A DNA stretch of 64,000 bases from Chloroflexota bacterium (GCA_004295045.1 SHND01000054.1:62001-126000), one strand, 5' to 3'; positions 33,109 through 41,950 are shown, counted from the first letter of the stretch. Notes: generated by a model not told the origin, from the sequence alone. Numbers and translations: made by a program.

Positions 33109-34050
33109 TTAGAGCGCTTCAAATGCGCCGAGCCGCCCCGCGATGAAAAGATAAATAAACATGATCACCATTGGGACAACTGTGAACGCCGCCGCGAGCG
33201 GAATGTTGCCCGCAGTGCCTTGCTGTACGAGTACCACTTGTCCGATAAAGAATGCCGAGTTGCCCAATACGCCGGGGATGATGTAATCGCCGAGCGTGAG
33301 CGAAAAGGTAAAGATCGAACCGGCGATGACACCGGGCAATGCGAGCGGCAAAATCACGCGCCAAAATGTTTGCTGCGGGCGCGCCCCCAAGTCGGCGGAT
33401 GCTTCGAGCATCGAACGTGGGACGCGTTCCAACGCCGTGTAGGTTGGAATGATCATATACGGCAGCCACACGTACACGAACGCGAGAAATGTTCCATACA
33501 TTGAAACCGAGAGTGACGGTCCGCCAATCGTTGGGACGGCGAGAATAGCATTCAGCAACGGTTCCAGCCCGAGGGCTTGAAAAATCCAACCGATAACGCC
33601 CTCTTTTGCCAGAATCAATTTCCACGAATAGACGCGCACCAAATAGCTTGACCACAACGGGAGCGTGACGGCGATATAGAATGCCACTTTGCCTGTGGAC
33701 GATGCATAGCGCGCCATGTAAAAAGAGATGGGAAAGGCGAGCAACGCGCACGCAATCGTAACGGTTGCCGCCATTACCGCCGAGCGTATGATAATGTCCA
33801 GATTCGCTTGTGTGAATAATTGTCTGTAGGTGTCGAGGGTAAATTCGCGAACGACCAGTCCGGTGAAATCGTCGAGCTTGAAAAAACTTTGCAGCAGCAG
33901 CGCGCCAAGCGAACCGAGATAAATCACGCCGAGCCAGAGCAGTGGCACCGCGAGCAATAGAATCAGAACGAGCGCCGGATGCTTGTGAAGGAACGTCGAG
34001 AGCCGCCGCACGAACGAAGGAGAGGGTTCCGCAGAAGAGATTGATGCCAT
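33109..34050 (-). CDS. potB: Spermidine/putrescine-type ABC permease, PotB-like
   Basis: First permease of the PotABC system, about 313 residues, six TM segments after a 30-residue cytoplasmic lead. The EAA loop is MLEASADLGARPQQTFWRVILP and the region TLGDYIIPGVLG is typical of PotB. The ATG at 34050 is chosen; a TTG at 34056 overlaps the potA stop (TTGA) and is also possible, so the two genes are translationally coupled. Confidence 0.88.
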   Translation of the reverse strand: MASISSAEPSPSFVRRLSTFLHKHPALVLILLLAVPLLWLGVIYLGSLGALLLQSFFKLDDFTGLVVREFTLDTYRQLFTQANLDIIIRSAVMAATVTIACALLAFPISFYMARYASSTGKVAFYIAVTLPLWSSYLVRVYSWKLILAKEGVIGWIFQALGLEPLLNAILAVPTIGGPSLSVSMYGTFLAFVYVWLPYMIIPTYTALERVPRSMLEASADLGARPQQTFWRVILPLALPGVIAGSIFTFSLTLGDYIIPGVLGNSAFFIGQVVLVQQGTAGNIPLAAAFTVVPMVIMFIYLFIAGRLGAFEAL

Positions 34051-34052
34051 CT

Positions 34053-35114
34053 TCAAGGCGTTTCCAACATGCGGTCAAACGCGCGCTGCCACGTCAACTG
34101 CACGCGCTTGCCCTCCGCGTTTAGAACGTCCATCGAGGTCTCGTCGAGATTTTGGCGCACGACGGTTAATTCTCTTCCGCCTTCGACGGCAACAATATAG
34201 CGCGTGAACATGCCCAGATAGACAACTTCGCGAATTGTGCCCTCCACCGAAGCCCAGCCATTTTGTACCGGCGTCCCCGGCTCGACCATTCGAATCTTTT
34301 CCGGACGAATGGAAAATGTTTGCGCGCTCCCTGTCAGTTTTTGCGCGATGTCGCTCCGCACCAGATTCGAGGTGCCCACAAAACCGGCGACAAAGGCAGT
34401 AGCCGGATGCTCGTAAACTTGGGAAGGTGTGCCAATTTGTTCGATTCTGCCGGCGTTGAATACCGCGATGCGGTCGCTCATTGTCAACGCTTCTTCTTGA
34501 TCGTGAGTGACAAAGACAAAGGTGATGCCAACGCGTTTTTGAATTTCTTTGAGCTCGATCTGCATCTCTTGCCGCAGTTTCAAATCCAGCGCGCCGAGCG
34601 GCTCATCCAGCAAAAGCACGCGTGGACGATTCACCAGCGCGCGCGCGAGCGCGATGCGTTGGCGCTGTCCGCCGGAAAGCTGCGAGGGTTTGCGCTGTCC
34701 CATTTGCGGCAAACGCACGAGTTCCAATGCTTGATTGACTCGCTCATTGCGTTCTGCGCCGGGCACTTGACGAATCATCAAGCCATAGCCCACATTCTCC
34801 GCGACGGTCATGTGCGGAAAGAGCGCATAATCTTGGAACACGGTATTTACGTCGCGCTCGTACGGCGGCAGCTCGCCCACTTCGGCGCCATGCAGGAAAA
34901 TTTTCCCGGAGGTTGGCTGTTCGAATCCCGCGATCAAGCGCAGGCACGTCGTCTTGCCGGAACCCGAAGGACCGAGCATCGAGAAAAATTCGCCATCGCG
35001 AATTTCGAGCGAAACATTATCTACCGCGCGCACTTGATCAAAATGGCGGCTGACATTTTCAAAGCGCACAGCGGGAAGCGGATTCGAGATATTGCTCATT
35101 TCATTTTGCGGCAT
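34053..35114 (-). CDS. potA: Spermidine/putrescine-type ABC ATPase, PotA-like
   Basis: Cytosolic ATPase of the importer, 353 residues: Walker A GPSGSGKTT, Q-loop VFQDYALFPHM, signature LSGGQRQR, Walker [13 protein letters not shown]-loop [10 protein letters not shown], and a TOBE domain in the last 90 residues (SIRPEKIRMV, GTIREVVYLGMFTRYIVAV). Starts either at 35114, overlapping the nitrilase stop by 14 bp, or at 35099. Neither has a clear ribosome binding site, which suggests coupling to nitrilase translation. Confidence 0.9.
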   Translation of the reverse strand: MPQNEMSNISNPLPAVRFENVSRHFDQVRAVDNVSLEIRDGEFFSMLGPSGSGKTTCLRLIAGFEQPTSGKIFLHGAEVGELPPYERDVNTVFQDYALFPHMTVAENVGYGLMIRQVPGAERNERVNQALELVRLPQMGQRKPSQLSGGQRQRIALARALVNRPRVLLLDEPLGALDLKLRQEMQIELKEIQKRVGITFVFVTHDQEEALTMSDRIAVFNAGRIEQIGTPSQVYEHPATAFVAGFVGTSNLVRSDIAQKLTGSAQTFSIRPEKIRMVEPGTPVQNGWASVEGTIREVVYLGMFTRYIVAVEGGRELTVVRQNLDETSMDVLNAEGKRVQLTWQRAFDRMLETP

Positions 35115-35997
35115 TGCGTTTTGGTTTCTCTAGCGCGCCGAGCGATGCGAGGTATGCGTTGTCCCATCTGCGCGCGTCATAAATCGAAAAATCTACGCGG
35201 CGATCGCGAAAACTTTTCAGCGTTTGCCCCAAGCCGCGCACGCCATTTTCACGCGCCTCTTTTGCGACATCCAAATCAATTTGCAAGGGAATGATTTCTT
35301 CGTTTGTACCCGCTTGATGCAAACAGCGTCCGTGCGGATCAACGATGCAGGAGCGCCCGTTGCCGCCCGCGCCAAGCCCGTTGATGTCAATGACGAAGGT
35401 TTGAAACATCGCGCCGGTCGCTTGGGCGATCGCGATTTCGATATCGCGGTCAATTGTGCCTGTGAGAACGGGATGGAGAATGACTTCTGCCCCCATCGCC
35501 GTCAGCGTGCGCGCCGTTTCAGGAAACCAGAGATCGTAACAGATGCACACGCCGAATCTGCCAACCGTTGGCACATCAAAGACGCAGAATTGATCGCCCG
35601 ACGCGACATTTTGCTCGTAGGGATAGAATGGAAAAATTTTACGATAGCGCGCGACGATTTCGCCTTGCGGATTGATTACAGCTGCCGTGTTATAAATTTC
35701 GTTCTCTACGCGCTCGTACATTGAGCCTGGAACGAGCCAGATGCGATGCTGTTGCGCCATCGCCTGAAATTGTTCCTCAGCCGAGTTTGGGAGAGGCGCC
35801 GCGAATTGTTTGGTCGTGCCAAAGGGCGCGAGCTCGCTAAAGAGTACCATTTCGACCCATGGAAAGGTGCGCATCAAAGCCGCGAGCCGATTTCGCATCG
35901 TGGAAATGTTTTCCGCCGCGTCAAGCTGCATTTGAATTCCGGCGATTCCAATTTGGCGCATCTGTTTGGCATCCTCCAAGCCGCATCGGTCATTCAT
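35101..35997 (-). CDS. Carbon-nitrogen hydrolase (nitrilase superfamily)
   Basis: Hydrolyses a C-N bond of an amide or carbamoyl substrate in the cytosol. The catalytic triad is complete: Glu in LFSELAPFG, Lys in YRKIFPFYPYE and Cys in GVCICYDLWFPE. Length 298 (or 286 from the ATG at 35961) is normal. It is the first gene of an operon with potABC; in known bacteria N-carbamoylputrescine amidase (AguB) is of this family, so a role in polyamine metabolism is plausible but not shown. The loop YEQNVASGDQF and the GGNGRSCIV segment do not allow a substrate call. Confidence 0.82.
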   Translation of the reverse strand: MNDRCGLEDAKQMRQIGIAGIQMQLDAAENISTMRNRLAALMRTFPWVEMVLFSELAPFGTTKQFAAPLPNSAEEQFQAMAQQHRIWLVPGSMYERVENEIYNTAAVINPQGEIVARYRKIFPFYPYEQNVASGDQFCVFDVPTVGRFGVCICYDLWFPETARTLTAMGAEVILHPVLTGTIDRDIEIAIAQATGAMFQTFVIDINGLGAGGNGRSCIVDPHGRCLHQAGTNEEIIPLQIDLDVAKEARENGVRGLGQTLKSFRDRRVDFSIYDARRWDNAYLASLGALEKPKRNAAK

Positions 35998-36078
35998 GCA
36001 AGAGCGTGAGCGAAACTATACCACAGCGGCGATTGCCATTCAAGCGGCATCCGCCCAAATCATATTTTCATTCCGAGT

Positions 36079-36106
36079 TTGACCAGATTGCGCGCTTGCG
36101 TAAAAT
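36079..36106 (+). promoter_or_regulatory. Promoter of clpS-clpA
   Basis: TTGACC (36079-36084), 16-bp spacer, TAAAAT (36101-36106). The predicted start near 36113 is only about five bases before the clpS ATG and there is no Shine-Dalgarno, so the transcript is nearly leaderless. Confidence 0.6.
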
Positions 36107-36117
36107 TTCAATTCACC

Positions 36118-36438
36118 ATGCCGCGATTCTGGGAAGAAAACGAGGGAAATGTCGCAGTCCAGAACGAGACGCGCGAAAAGATTGACAAGCCGCGTCTCTG
36201 GAAAATTTTGCTGCACAACGACAATTACACCACGATGGATTTTGTGGTCATGGTCTTGATCACCGTTTTTCACAAGCGCGAATGGGAAGCCATTCGCATC
36301 ATGTACGACGTGCATCGCAAAGGCATCGGTTTGGTTGGAACGTACACGCGCGAAATCGCAGAAACCAAAGTCGCCCGCGTGACCCAAATGGCGCAAGAAG
36401 CGCAATTCCCGCTTTTGTGTACAATGGAACCGGAATAA
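36118..36438 (+). CDS. clpS: ClpS, ClpA adaptor for N-degron substrates
   Basis: 107-residue adaptor that binds N-terminal Leu/Phe/Trp/Tyr of substrates and delivers them to ClpA. It has the signature LLHNDNYTTMDFVVMVL, the HKREWEA helix in place of HKxxxEA, and YTREIAETKVARV. The Asp/Asn of the HNDNYT loop that hold the substrate's alpha-amino group are present. clpA follows after 53 bp on the same strand, as in many bacteria. A promoter close to the ATG suggests a near-leaderless message. Confidence 0.92.
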   Translation: MPRFWEENEGNVAVQNETREKIDKPRLWKILLHNDNYTTMDFVVMVLITVFHKREWEAIRIMYDVHRKGIGLVGTYTREIAETKVARVTQMAQEAQFPLLCTMEPE

Positions 36439-36491
36439 TTTCGATTTCTGATTTGAACTATCGCACCATCGGACAATTACACTAACTCAAA

Positions 36492-38744
36492 ATGGCTGAA
36501 TTTACTCAATCGTTACAACAATCGCTGCGCGACGCGATGCAGGACGCGCGCAAACGGCGGCACGAATATATCACGCTCGAACACTTGTTGTTCGCGCTGC
36601 TGCGTGAACCGCGCGCGAGAGAGATCTTGCAGGCGTGCGGCGCAAATTTGAAAAAGTTGGAACAAGACCTCGACAATTTTTTGAAAAAACAAATTCAGGC
36701 GATGCCGGGGCGAAACCAAGTTGAGCCCGAAGCATCCGTCGCGCTGGGACGCGTGCTGACCAATGCGGAATGGCACGCCGAAAACGCGGGACAGTCGAAA
36801 TTGGAAAGCGGTGATTTGCTTGCGGCAATTTTGGACGAGTCCGAATCGTACGCGCGTTATATTCTGGAACAACAGAACGTGACCCGCCTCGCCGTCCTGC
36901 GTTTTATTTCGCACGGCATTTCGCGCGATACGCCGCAAGAACAAGTCAACGCGGGCGGCCAAGAAGAGGATGCGCCCGCGCGCGATCCGCTCAAAGCATA
37001 CACAACGGATTTGGTCGAACAAGCCGCGCAAGGAAAGATTGATCCCTTGATCGGACGCGAAGCGGAACTCGAACGTACGCTGCAAGTTTTGTCGCGGCGC
37101 TTGAAAAACAATCCGCTGTATGTCGGTGATCCCGGCGTTGGCAAAACTGCGTTGGTGCAAGGGCTCGCGTTGCGAATCCATGAAGGCAACGTTCCTGCTC
37201 CCCTAAAAGACGCGCGCATTTATGCGATGGACATGGGCGCTGTTCTCGCAGGCACAAAATTTCGCGGCCAATTTGAAGAACGCGTCAAAGGCGTACTCAA
37301 AGCGCTCGAATCGAAACCCAACTCGATCTTGTTCATTGATGAAATTCACACACTTGTCGGTGCGGGCGCAACCAGCGGCGGTTCAGTGGACGCGTCCTCG
37401 CTCATCAAACCCGTTTTGCAGAATGGCGAATTGCGCTGCATCGGTTCGACCACGCATGAAGAATTCAAGACGATGGAACGCGATCGCGCGTTGGCGCGGC
37501 GTTTCCAAAAAATTGATGTGAATGAACCGAGCGTTGACGAAACAATTCAAATTTTGTACGGCTTGAAATCGAAATTTGAAGAGCATCACAACGTCACCTA
37601 CACCGATGAAGCGCTGCGCGGCGCGGCAGAGCTCTCGGCGAAACATATCCTCGAACGATTTCTTCCCGACAAGGCGATTGATGTCATTGACGAAGCGGGC
37701 GCGCGTGAACGCTTGCGCGTGGACGCGGACGCGACAGGCGTGATTGACCGCAAGGATGTCGAACGCGTCGTCGCGCTGATGGCGAAAATTCCCGCCGAAA
37801 GCGTTTCGGGCGACGAACGCACGCGTTTGCAAAACCTCGACGCGGCATTGCGCGCGCAAATTTACGGACAAGACAAAGCGATTGATTCGATTGTCGCGGC
37901 GATTCGATTATCGCGCGCGGGCTTGCGTGCGCCGAACAAACCGGTTGGTTCCTTTTTGTTTTTCGGTCCGACCGGCGTAGGCAAGACTGAATTGGCGCGC
38001 ACGCTCGCGCACGCGTTGGGCGTGGATTTATTGCGCTATGACATGAGCGAATATTCGGAAAAGCACACCGTCAGCCGCCTCATTGGCGCGCCGCCCGGTT
38101 ATGTTGGTTTCGATCAAGGTGGACAGTTGACGGATGCGGTGCGGCGTCAGCCCTATTCGGTTGTCTTACTCGACGAAATCGAAAAAGCGCATCCCGATTT
38201 ATTCAACATTCTGTTGCAGGTGATGGATCATGCGACGCTCACCGACAACACAGGGCGTAAATCTGATTTTCGAAACGTGGTTTTGATTATGACGACGAAC
38301 GCGGGGGCGCGCGAATTGACTGCAACGCCGCTCGGTTTCAAGAGTACGGACGCGGGCGGAGATGCGGCGCGCAAACCGATTGAAAATCTATTCAATCCCG
38401 AATTTCGCAATCGGCTCGACGCGGTGGTACGATTTGATACCTTGTCGCGCGAAACAATTTTGAAAATTGTGGACAAACAGTTGAATGAATTGCGCGCGGC
38501 ATTGCGTCCAAAAAACGTGACGCTGAACGTGAGCGACGATGCGCGCAATTGGTTAGCCGAACATGGGTACGACAAGAATTTTGGCGCGCGTCCGATGGCG
38601 CGTTTGATTGACGATGTGCTGCGAAAACCGTTAGCGGAAGCGATGTTGTTCGGGGAACTTGCGGACGGCGGGGGAACGACGAACGCAAAAATTGAAAACG
38701 GCAAAATTGAATTAGAGTACGAAAAGAATCCCGTCATCGAGTGA
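36492..38744 (+). CDS. clpA: ClpA, ATPase subunit of the ClpAP protease
   Basis: Cytosolic hexameric AAA+ unfoldase, 750 residues. N-domain with the ClpA/B repeat (about 5-140, [14 protein letters not shown]); first AAA domain with GDPGVGKTA and [14 protein letters not shown]; second with [24 protein letters not shown] and [10 protein letters not shown]. The loop before NPEFRNRLD has LGF ([11 protein letters not shown]), matching the (I/L)G(F/L) ClpP-docking tripeptide, which argues for a proteolytic partner and against ClpB or ClpC; no middle coiled coil is present. ClpP itself is not in the window. The last codons and TGA are in the hairpin shared with mmuM. Confidence 0.93.
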   Translation: MAEFTQSLQQSLRDAMQDARKRRHEYITLEHLLFALLREPRAREILQACGANLKKLEQDLDNFLKKQIQAMPGRNQVEPEASVALGRVLTNAEWHAENAGQSKLESGDLLAAILDESESYARYILEQQNVTRLAVLRFISHGISRDTPQEQVNAGGQEEDAPARDPLKAYTTDLVEQAAQGKIDPLIGREAELERTLQVLSRRLKNNPLYVGDPGVGKTALVQGLALRIHEGNVPAPLKDARIYAMDMGAVLAGTKFRGQFEERVKGVLKALESKPNSILFIDEIHTLVGAGATSGGSVDASSLIKPVLQNGELRCIGSTTHEEFKTMERDRALARRFQKIDVNEPSVDETIQILYGLKSKFEEHHNVTYTDEALRGAAELSAKHILERFLPDKAIDVIDEAGARERLRVDADATGVIDRKDVERVVALMAKIPAESVSGDERTRLQNLDAALRAQIYGQDKAIDSIVAAIRLSRAGLRAPNKPVGSFLFFGPTGVGKTELARTLAHALGVDLLRYDMSEYSEKHTVSRLIGAPPGYVGFDQGGQLTDAVRRQPYSVVLLDEIEKAHPDLFNILLQVMDHATLTDNTGRKSDFRNVVLIMTTNAGARELTATPLGFKSTDAGGDAARKPIENLFNPEFRNRLDAVVRFDTLSRETILKIVDKQLNELRAALRPKNVTLNVSDDARNWLAEHGYDKNFGARPMARLIDDVLRKPLAEAMLFGELADGGGTTNAKIENGKIELEYEKNPVIE

Positions 38745-38754
38745 CGGGATTCTT
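38724..38754. terminator. Shared bidirectional terminator inside overlapping clpA and mmuM ends
   Basis: Perfect 13-bp stem AAGAATCCCGTCA / TGACGGGATTCTT with loop TCGAG. The clpA TGA (38742-38744) lies in one arm and the mmuM TGA (rev. complement of TCA at 38734-38736) in the other. Confidence 0.88.
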
Positions 38755-39690
38755 GTTATGCACCCAAATTGCAATCTCGCGGATGTGTTCGGGCGTAGTG
38801 CGGCAGCAGCCGCCAATGACGCGCGCGCCATTTTCGTACCACTCGCGCGCTTGCATTCCGAATGCGTCGCACGACGTTTCGCCGAGCCATTGATTGTTTT
38901 GCGCGTCGTAAATTTCACCGGAATTGGGATACACCATGATTGGCTTGCTCGTCGCGGCGCGTAAATTGCGAATCAAACCATTGATGAACAATGGTGAGGT
39001 GCAGTTGATTCCAATTCCGGCGACTTGGGGATTTGAATTCAAGAATTCCGCGCACTCGACAATTGTTTCGCCATGCGAGATGTGAATTTCATCTCGCGCG
39101 GTAAAGGTGAACCACGCCGTCGTGTTTGGAAATTCATCCAATAGTTTTGTCAACGCGCGCGCCTCAAGCAAACATGGAATCGTTTCGCACGCGAGCATGT
39201 CCGCGCCTGCGTCAACGAGAACTTGCATGCGCTCGCGATGAAAATCCATCAATTCGTTTTCGCTCAACGTGTAATCGCCGCGATACTCTGAACCATCGTG
39301 CAGGAACGCGCCGTAGGGTCCCACCGACGCGGCGATGAACGGACGCACGCGGCGCTTTCGATTTTCATCATCGCGCCAAAACTCAGCGCGCGCCTCATGC
39401 GCAATTTGCACCGATTGTTCAATCACGCGCCGCGCTTGTGTGTAATTCAAGCCGCGCCGCGTCAACCCCGCGATGGTCGCTTGGTAACTCGCCGTCGTCG
39501 CGCAGTCCGCGCCCGCGCGAAAATAGTCGAGATGAACCTGCTTGATGAGTTCGGGCTGTTCCAGCAAAATTTTCGCCGACCAGAGAGGATCGTTCAAATC
39601 GGCGCCGCGTCGTTCCAGTTCCGTCGCCAGTGCGCCGTCAAGGATGACGATGCCTTGCTCTGCAAGGATGGGGGAGAGGGGATTATTCAT
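38734..39690 (-). CDS. mmuM: Homocysteine S-methyltransferase
   Basis: 318-residue zinc enzyme (BHMT/MmuM family) that transfers a methyl group, probably from S-methylmethionine or S-adenosylmethionine, to homocysteine to give methionine. Motifs: VILDGALATELERRG, the DCATTASYQAT region, GINCTSPLF (first zinc Cys) and GGCCRTTPEHI (two more). It is convergent with clpA with an 11-bp coding overlap. The gene upstream on the same strand overlaps its start (ATGA). Confidence 0.9.
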   Translation of the reverse strand: MNNPLSPILAEQGIVILDGALATELERRGADLNDPLWSAKILLEQPELIKQVHLDYFRAGADCATTASYQATIAGLTRRGLNYTQARRVIEQSVQIAHEARAEFWRDDENRKRRVRPFIAASVGPYGAFLHDGSEYRGDYTLSENELMDFHRERMQVLVDAGADMLACETIPCLLEARALTKLLDEFPNTTAWFTFTARDEIHISHGETIVECAEFLNSNPQVAGIGINCTSPLFINGLIRNLRAATSKPIMVYPNSGEIYDAQNNQWLGETSCDAFGMQAREWYENGARVIGGCCRTTPEHIREIAIWVHNKNPVTR

Positions 39691-40523
39691 TCGCGCGTGA
39701 GTGATTGCAAAACATCCTCGAGCGCAAGCATGTCATTCGCACTTTTTAACGGGGCGAGCCGCCGATAAATTTCTGCCGCCGCGAGATGAAACTCGCCGGG
39801 CATGCCAACGGACGCAAAGGTTGCCGCAATCTCGCGCATTTCCCCTTCAAAGCGCCATGCTTTTTGTGTGACATTGCGCGCGCGTCTTTCGGTCTGGCAC
39901 ACAAAATTTGCGTCATCGCGCGTCCACTGCGCGTACAATTCGGCGCGCACACCGAGTTGTTCCGACGCGCCGAGAATGGCGCACAAGAGAGCTGTCGTGC
40001 CTTTCGTGTACGCGGCGTAACACATTTTCAATGCGGATGCCGTGCCGATTTCGGTGCCGATAATTTTTGTTTCCAAATGACCTTGCGCGAAACAATCGGC
40101 AAGCGCTCGCGCGCGTTCGCCCGATAAATACAACCACGTCTCGCCGCGCGTCCACGCCGGTCCGCCGATGATGCCGCCATCAACAAAATCAATCGCGGCG
40201 GCGCGGAGCATGTCACCAATACGCCGCGCGCGTTCCGGTGAAATCGCGTTAGCGTCACAATAAATACCGCGAAAATTTTGGGCGATAACTTGGTGTGCGC
40301 ACTCTTCTGCCGCGTGCGGGGGACAAATCGAAAGAATAATTTCGCTTTGAACGCAAAGCTCGGCGAGCGTTTCAACATCGGTCAGATTGTACTGTGCGGC
40401 GCGTTGGCGCGTTGCCTGACTCCGATTTTCGGATGCCCAAATTACGCGATGTCCGCTGTTGATTGCGGACGCCGCGACCGATACGCCCATCGCGCCCGGA
40501 TGGAGAATTCCGACAACGCCCAT
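39687..40523 (-). CDS. 6-phosphogluconate-dehydrogenase-like NAD(P) oxidoreductase (DUF1932 C-terminus)
   Basis: 278 residues. Rossmann domain at the N-terminus (VGILHPGAMGVSVAASAINSGH) with NAD(P) loop HPGAMG and the WASENR strand end, followed by an all-helical domain starting near ETKIIGTEIGTASALKMCYAAYTKGTTALLCA that fits DUF1932. Members are beta-hydroxyacid-dehydrogenase relatives of unknown substrate. Its stop overlaps the mmuM start (4 bp). Downstream, the VOC gene starts at 40916, so 40916-38734 reads as a three-gene unit. Confidence 0.83.
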   Translation of the reverse strand: MGVVGILHPGAMGVSVAASAINSGHRVIWASENRSQATRQRAAQYNLTDVETLAELCVQSEIILSICPPHAAEECAHQVIAQNFRGIYCDANAISPERARRIGDMLRAAAIDFVDGGIIGGPAWTRGETWLYLSGERARALADCFAQGHLETKIIGTEIGTASALKMCYAAYTKGTTALLCAILGASEQLGVRAELYAQWTRDDANFVCQTERRARNVTQKAWRFEGEMREIAATFASVGMPGEFHLAAAEIYRRLAPLKSANDMLALEDVLQSLTRE

Positions 40524-40526
40524 GCG

Positions 40527-40916
40527 TCAAACTCGCAGCATCGGCTTGCTGCGCTTGCACAGTTGCAATGGCAAGCCCCACGGATCGCGCAGCATGACAA
40601 GGCGAGTGCCTTCGGGCGTGGTCTTGTCACTCACAAGCGTTGCGCCTGCGGCAATCAGTTTTTCTTGATCGAGCGTTGGGTCATTCGAAACGAATGCGAT
40701 GTGAAGCAAGAGCGGATCCATTTCCGCATAATTCGGCACTTGGTCGGGCGGATCGTAATAAAATTCGATGCAAATTTGCCCGCTCTCATCCGCGATAAAA
40801 TGAACGAACGGCGCGCTATCGCGTTGGTGCACAATGTTCATGCCAAGATTTTTTACATACCACTCTGCTGCTTGAGCAGGAGCGGCGACATTCAAGGCAA
40901 CGTGTTCGAGTTTCAT
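40527..40916 (-). CDS. VOC (glyoxalase/bleomycin-resistance) family protein
   Basis: 129 residues with two betaalphabetabetabeta units: MKLEHVALNVAAPAQAAEWYVKNLGM at the N-terminus and LLHIAFVSNDPTLDQEKLIAAGATL in the second half, ending with MLRDPWGLPLQLCKR. Candidate metal ligands are His5, Glu52 (ICIEFYYDP) and His73. The VOC superfamily spans dioxygenases, lyases and antibiotic-binding proteins, so no substrate is assigned. It starts inside the stop of the upstream pseudogene (ATGA overlap) and ends 3 bp before the dehydrogenase gene. Confidence 0.82.
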   Translation of the reverse strand: MKLEHVALNVAAPAQAAEWYVKNLGMNIVHQRDSAPFVHFIADESGQICIEFYYDPPDQVPNYAEMDPLLLHIAFVSNDPTLDQEKLIAAGATLVSDKTTPEGTRLVMLRDPWGLPLQLCKRSKPMLRV

Positions 40917-41301
40917 TCAAATTCCTCATCCTCATTTCCGGCACGAATTTCTTGATTGACAATTTCGCGCCATAACTGCATTACCTCATCGTTCGCGTCC
41001 GCCGCGCGCAACCGATCTCTTACCGCGCTATTTTCATTTTTTAATTCGGGAAAAGCGAGTAAAAGCATTGCAATATCGCGCCAATCGGTGCCTGACTTGG
41101 GCTGTCCGCGTCGTGAGTGAGGAGATCAACATCTTGACTCATGCGCGGTTCATCCACATACACGTTCACCGCTCAAGCGCCAAAGAGAACCGCATCCGAA
41201 CGCTCGCGCAAAAATTCCAAAACGGTTTGATGGATGGTTGCGAGTGGAAGTGGGTCGTGGGTCATAAATTCGCGAAAGGTAAGAATACCGGGAGTGAACA
41301 T
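40913..41301 (-). pseudogene. Degraded nucleotidyltransferase gene (internal stop, deletion, frameshift)
   Basis: Reading the - strand from the ATG at 41301: MFTPGILTFREF..., IHQTVLEFLRER, SDAVLFGA, then TGA (in place of a Gln codon by comparison with FGAQAVN-type relatives), AVNVYVDEPRMSQDVDLLTHDA in the same frame. The frame then shifts and continues as RRGQPKSGTDWRDIAMLLLAFPELK, with about 90 codons of the core missing, to NQEIRAGNEDEEFE and the TGA at 40913. VNxYVDEPRMxQDVDLL is the active-site strand of nucleotidyltransferase-like proteins related to AbiEii/DUF6036. The first 100 bp are duplicated at 41824-41923. Confidence 0.7.
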
Positions 41302-41302
41302 G
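41203..41302 (-). repeat. Direct repeat copy A (pseudogene 5' end)
   Basis: 100 bp with 96 identities to 41824-41923, same orientation, 521 bp apart. It holds the start codon and first 33 codons of the broken nucleotidyltransferase. Confidence 0.9.
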
Positions 41303-41314
41303 TTTTTCTGATGC

Positions 41315-41581
41315 CTAATCTAATGTCCCCACGCTCAACGCATGTTCAACCTCGAATCCATCATCGAGGTCTGCCCAATACACTCCGATGCCATGGGGGA
41401 GAATTTCCCAATTCGCGCGTTGTTGTGGCGAAGCTTGAGCGAGCCAATTTAGCCAATGGATTTGCCGCATCGGGAGCCAAACTTGACGTAGGTCGCTCAA
41501 TTCAAGCACTAGTGCATCGTCAACAAAACGAACGCCTGTCGCTTGAACACGTTCAACTTTTTCTGGGACCAAAGTGTTCAT
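41315..41581 (-). CDS. DUF2442 protein
   Basis: 88 residues, DUF2442: LVPEKVERVQATGVRFVDDALVLELSDLRQVWLPMRQIHWLNWLA, then WEILPHGIGVYWADLDDGFEVEHAL, the strand GVYWADLDDGFEVE being the family mark. DUF2442 proteins are usually encoded next to DUF4160 and the pair is proposed as a toxin-antitoxin-like module, without established biochemistry. GAGGAG precedes the ATG by 5 bases; the gene overlaps the DUF4160 stop by 29 bp. Confidence 0.85.
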   Translation of the reverse strand: MNTLVPEKVERVQATGVRFVDDALVLELSDLRQVWLPMRQIHWLNWLAQASPQQRANWEILPHGIGVYWADLDDGFEVEHALSVGTLD

Positions 41582-41795
41582 TCCATCTCCTCAAAAGCCG
41601 CGCCTGATTCTCGCGCGTCAGTTTGAGAATCTTGTTCAGCTCTGCATTATTGTAACCATAGTTATATTCAACTACCAAAGTACCAAGCCAAATCTTGGCG
41701 ACGCTTCCGCCGCGTAAAACATGAACGTGTGGCGGTTCTTTTTCATCAGAGGAATAAAATTGAAATTTGTAACCTTCAATCAGAATTGTTGGCAT
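41553..41795 (-). CDS. DUF4160 protein
   Basis: 80 residues: MPTILIEGYKFQFYSSDEKEPPHVHVLRGG is the DUF4160 hallmark (EPPHVHV), then AKIWLGTLVVEYNYGYNNAEL, and a C-terminal helix LKLTRENQARLLRRWNEHFG. The start at 41795 lies inside the tail of a short frame (41922-41776) that begins with the duplicated nucleotidyltransferase start, so it may be translated by coupling. DUF2442 follows with overlap. Confidence 0.85.
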   Translation of the reverse strand: MPTILIEGYKFQFYSSDEKEPPHVHVLRGGSVAKIWLGTLVVEYNYGYNNAELNKILKLTRENQARLLRRWNEHFGPRKS

Positions 41796-41922
41796 AGTAG
41801 GATTCAACTAAAAATTTCAACCTCTCGCGCAAAAATTCCAAAACGGTTTGATGGATGGTTGCGAGCGGAAGTGATTCGTGGGTCATGAATTCGCGAAAGG
41901 TAAGAATACCGGGAGTGAACAT
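41776..41922 (-). CDS. Truncated nucleotidyltransferase N-terminus fused to cassette sequence
   Basis: Open frame of 48 codons: MFTPGILTFREFMTHESLPL... from direct repeat copy B, then RLKFLVESYYANNSD and stop. It overlaps the DUF4160 start by 20 bases. TATAAA lies about 11 bases before its ATG with no leader to speak of. Probably not a functional protein but the leader that drives DUF4160 translation. Confidence 0.45.
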   Translation of the reverse strand: MFTPGILTFREFMTHESLPLATIHQTVLEFLRERLKFLVESYYANNSD

Positions 41923-41923
41923 G
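41824..41923 (-). repeat. Direct repeat copy B
   Basis: Second copy of the 100-bp unit (four mismatches to 41203-41302). With copy A it brackets the DUF4160/DUF2442 cassette. Confidence 0.9.
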
Positions 41924-41950
41924 CCAATACGTTTATAGCATAACATAGAA

